Shown here piece by piece: positions 5,828-7,204 of a stretch of 7,204 nucleotides of DNA. A program made the position numbers and the translations under genes. Position 1 is the stretch's first letter; the number at the start of each line of letters is the position of its first letter. Under the pieces are notes generated by a model. It ran no database searches and was not told the origin of the DNA. It was given only the letters and a program-made list of their open reading frames with translations. The stretch is from an uncultured Lachnospiraceae bacterium (lineage in GTDB: Bacteria; Bacillota; Clostridia; Lachnospirales; Lachnospiraceae), in contig CACXFW010000051.1 in the NCBI GenBank assembly GCA_902767065.1, positions 1 through 7,204 on the forward strand, in the 5' to 3' direction.

Positions 5828-6670
5828 ATGAGAGAGATTGATGTAAGCAGGATTACGGATGCGGTAGAGCGTATGTGTATTTCCTCCAATCAGCGCATTC
5901 CCCCGGACGTGAAGAAGGCGCTTAATCTTGCCAGGAGACGCGAAGACGGACCGATTGCCCGGACAATCCTGGACCGGATGATGGAAAATGCTGAGCTGGC
6001 GCTCAGCACTCATGTTCCGGTCTGTCAGGATACGGGAATGGCCTGTGTCTTTCTGGAGATCGGGCAGGAAGTCCACTTCACCGGCGGAAATCTGTATGAT
6101 GCGGTGAACGAGGGCGTCAGGAGAGGCTATACGGGAGGGTACCTTCGCAAGAGCGTTGAGGCTGACCCTGTCCGGAGAAGAAATACCGGGGACAATACAC
6201 CGGCCATGATCACGATGGACCTCGTACCCGGGGACAGGGTAAAACTCACGGTGGCGCCGAAAGGCTTCGGTTCCGAAAACATGAGTGCGCTGAAGATGCT
6301 CAAGCCGGCGGAAGGTGTTGAGGGGATCGTGGAGTTTATCCTGAAGACGGTGGAAGAGGCAGGCCCCAATCCATGCCCCCCCGTCATCGTCGGAGTAGGG
6401 ATCGGAGGCAACTTTGACCATGTGGCGCTCCTTGCGAAAAAGGCGCTCCTTCGCCCTGTGGACGTTCGGAATCCGGATCCTTATTACGCCGCCCTTGAGG
6501 AAGACCTTCTGGAGCGGATCAATACGCTCGGGATCGGACCGCAGGGCTTTGGCGGAAGGACAACGGCGCTTGGCGTAAACATTGAGACGCTTCCGACCCA
6601 TATCGCGGGAATGCCCTGCGCGGTCAATCTCAGCTGCCATGTGACCAGGCATGAGACGGAGGTGATCTGA
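5828..6670 (+). CDS. fumA: Class I fumarate hydratase, alpha subunit (TtdA/FumA type)
   Basis: This is the 4Fe-4S-bearing subunit of a two-chain hydratase that interconverts fumarate and L-malate; close relatives act on L-tartrate. The 280-residue protein matches the N-terminal domain of single-chain class I fumarases and the free alpha subunits of anaerobes and archaea. Three cysteines fit the cluster ligands: Cys66 in PVCQDTG (64-70), Cys183 in NPCPP (181-185) and Cys270 in LSCHVTRH (268-275). Other family blocks are GDNTPA at 121-126, APKGFGSENMS at 143-153, GVGIGGNFD at 189-197, and GFGGRTTALGV at 240-250. The start is supported by GGAGAA (5818-5823), 4 nt before the ATG. The stop overlaps the next start by one base, so the subunits are probably made in step. 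Sequence alone does not separate fumarase from tartrate dehydratase; fumarase is the more common assignment in Clostridia. Confidence 0.92.
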   Translation: MREIDVSRITDAVERMCISSNQRIPPDVKKALNLARRREDGPIARTILDRMMENAELALSTHVPVCQDTGMACVFLEIGQEVHFTGGNLYDAVNEGVRRGYTGGYLRKSVEADPVRRRNTGDNTPAMITMDLVPGDRVKLTVAPKGFGSENMSALKMLKPAEGVEGIVEFILKTVEEAGPNPCPPVIVGVGIGGNFDHVALLAKKALLRPVDVRNPDPYYAALEEDLLERINTLGIGPQGFGGRTTALGVNIETLPTHIAGMPCAVNLSCHVTRHETEVI

Positions 6671-7204
6671 TGGACCCAAGGATTTTTCTTCCGCTGACAG
6701 AAGAGACCGCCTTAAGCCTTCGGATGGGGGACAATGTTCTTCTGTCCGGCGTTCTTTATACAGCCAGGGACGCGGCTCATGAGAGGATGACAGAGCAGCT
6801 GAAGGCGGGAATTCCCATTCCGTTTGACCCAAAGGACGCTGTCATCTACTATGCAGGGCCAAGTCCTGCAAAGCCCGGACAGGTCATCGGCTCCGTGGGA
6901 CCGACGACGGCAGGACGGATGGATAAATGGGCCCCGCAGCTGATGAGCCTTGGCGTGCGCGGGATGATCGGAAAGGGCAGACGGTCCCGGGATGTGACCG
7001 ATGCGATCCGGAGGGAGCACGGGATCTACTTCGGCGCGATCGGAGGATGTGGCGCGCTTTTGGCAAAACATGTCACAGCCTGTGAGCTGATCGCCTATGA
7101 GGATCTGGGACCGGAGGCAATCCGGGCCTTGAGGGTGGAGGACTTTCCCGTGACGGTCATCATAGACTGCGAGGGAAATGACCTGTATGAGCAGGGCAGG
7201 AAGA
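6670..7204 (+). CDS. fumB: Class I fumarate hydratase, beta subunit (TtdB/FumB type), 3' end cut by window
   Basis: The partner of the alpha subunit begins at the ATG sharing its first base with the last base of the alpha stop (TGATG at 6668-6672), a classic coupling arrangement. The reading frame is open to the window edge, giving 178 residues. Beta subunits are usually about 185-200 residues, so only the tail should be missing. Family motifs are LLSGVLYTARDAAHERM at 24-40 (Arg33 and His37 in the substrate site), GPTTAGRMD at 77-85, IGKGRRS at 100-106, FGAIGGCGALLAKHV at 121-135 and CEGNDLY at 167-173. It corresponds to the C-terminal domain of single-chain class I fumarases and should complete the active site at the subunit interface. 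No frameshift or missing key residue is seen. The fumarase versus tartrate dehydratase uncertainty of the alpha subunit applies here too. Confidence 0.92.
   Translation, partial: MDPRIFLPLTEETALSLRMGDNVLLSGVLYTARDAAHERMTEQLKAGIPIPFDPKDAVIYYAGPSPAKPGQVIGSVGPTTAGRMDKWAPQLMSLGVRGMIGKGRRSRDVTDAIRREHGIYFGAIGGCGALLAKHVTACELIAYEDLGPEAIRALRVEDFPVTVIIDCEGNDLYEQGRK

Noticed and set aside
5018..6832. Long open frame on the - strand (604 codons)
   Set aside because: It runs antisense across metF and both fumarase genes, shows no recognisable domain, and is expected from the codon bias of GC-rich genes on the other strand.

Overview
The window is a compact chromosomal segment carrying seven genes, all on the + strand. 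Six are complete and the last is cut by the right edge. The protein types suggest a Gram-positive anaerobe of the class Clostridia, probably a relatively GC-rich member of the Lachnospiraceae or a near relative. The evidence is the long clostridial form of PRPP synthase, a PDZ/radical-SAM/DUF512 protein placed directly before der, PlsY as the acyltransferase, and an oxygen-sensitive two-subunit class I fumarase. This assignment rests on remembered family features, not on a search. No transposase, phage gene, CRISPR array, tRNA or rRNA was seen.

Layout. Positions 1-128 are a non-coding leader dominated by a striking imperfect hairpin (1-64). It is followed by a perfect but apparently unused Shine-Dalgarno sequence and a weak promoter-like AATAAT. 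Then come prs (129-1298, PRPP synthesis), a DUF512 radical-SAM-like protein (1308-2702), der (2769-4103, ribosome-assembly GTPase), plsY (4149-4793, first acylation step of phospholipid synthesis), metF (4898-5800, methylene-THF reductase), and the alpha (5828-6670) and beta (6670 to edge) subunits of a class I fumarase-type hydratase.

The gaps are short: 9, 66, 45, 104 and 27 nt, then a 1-nt overlap. None contains a convincing intrinsic terminator, so much of the window could be read as one or two long housekeeping transcripts. The functions (nucleotide precursor, ribosome assembly, membrane lipid, one-carbon metabolism, central carbon) do not form one pathway. Only the two fumarase subunits clearly form a complex, and they are translationally coupled. 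The 104-nt gap before metF is the most likely internal break.

I see no clearly new multi-gene system. The most notable items are the long 5' hairpin before prs, the uncharacterised DUF512 protein, a divergent flavin-site motif in MetF, and a micro-ORF nested in the der leader.
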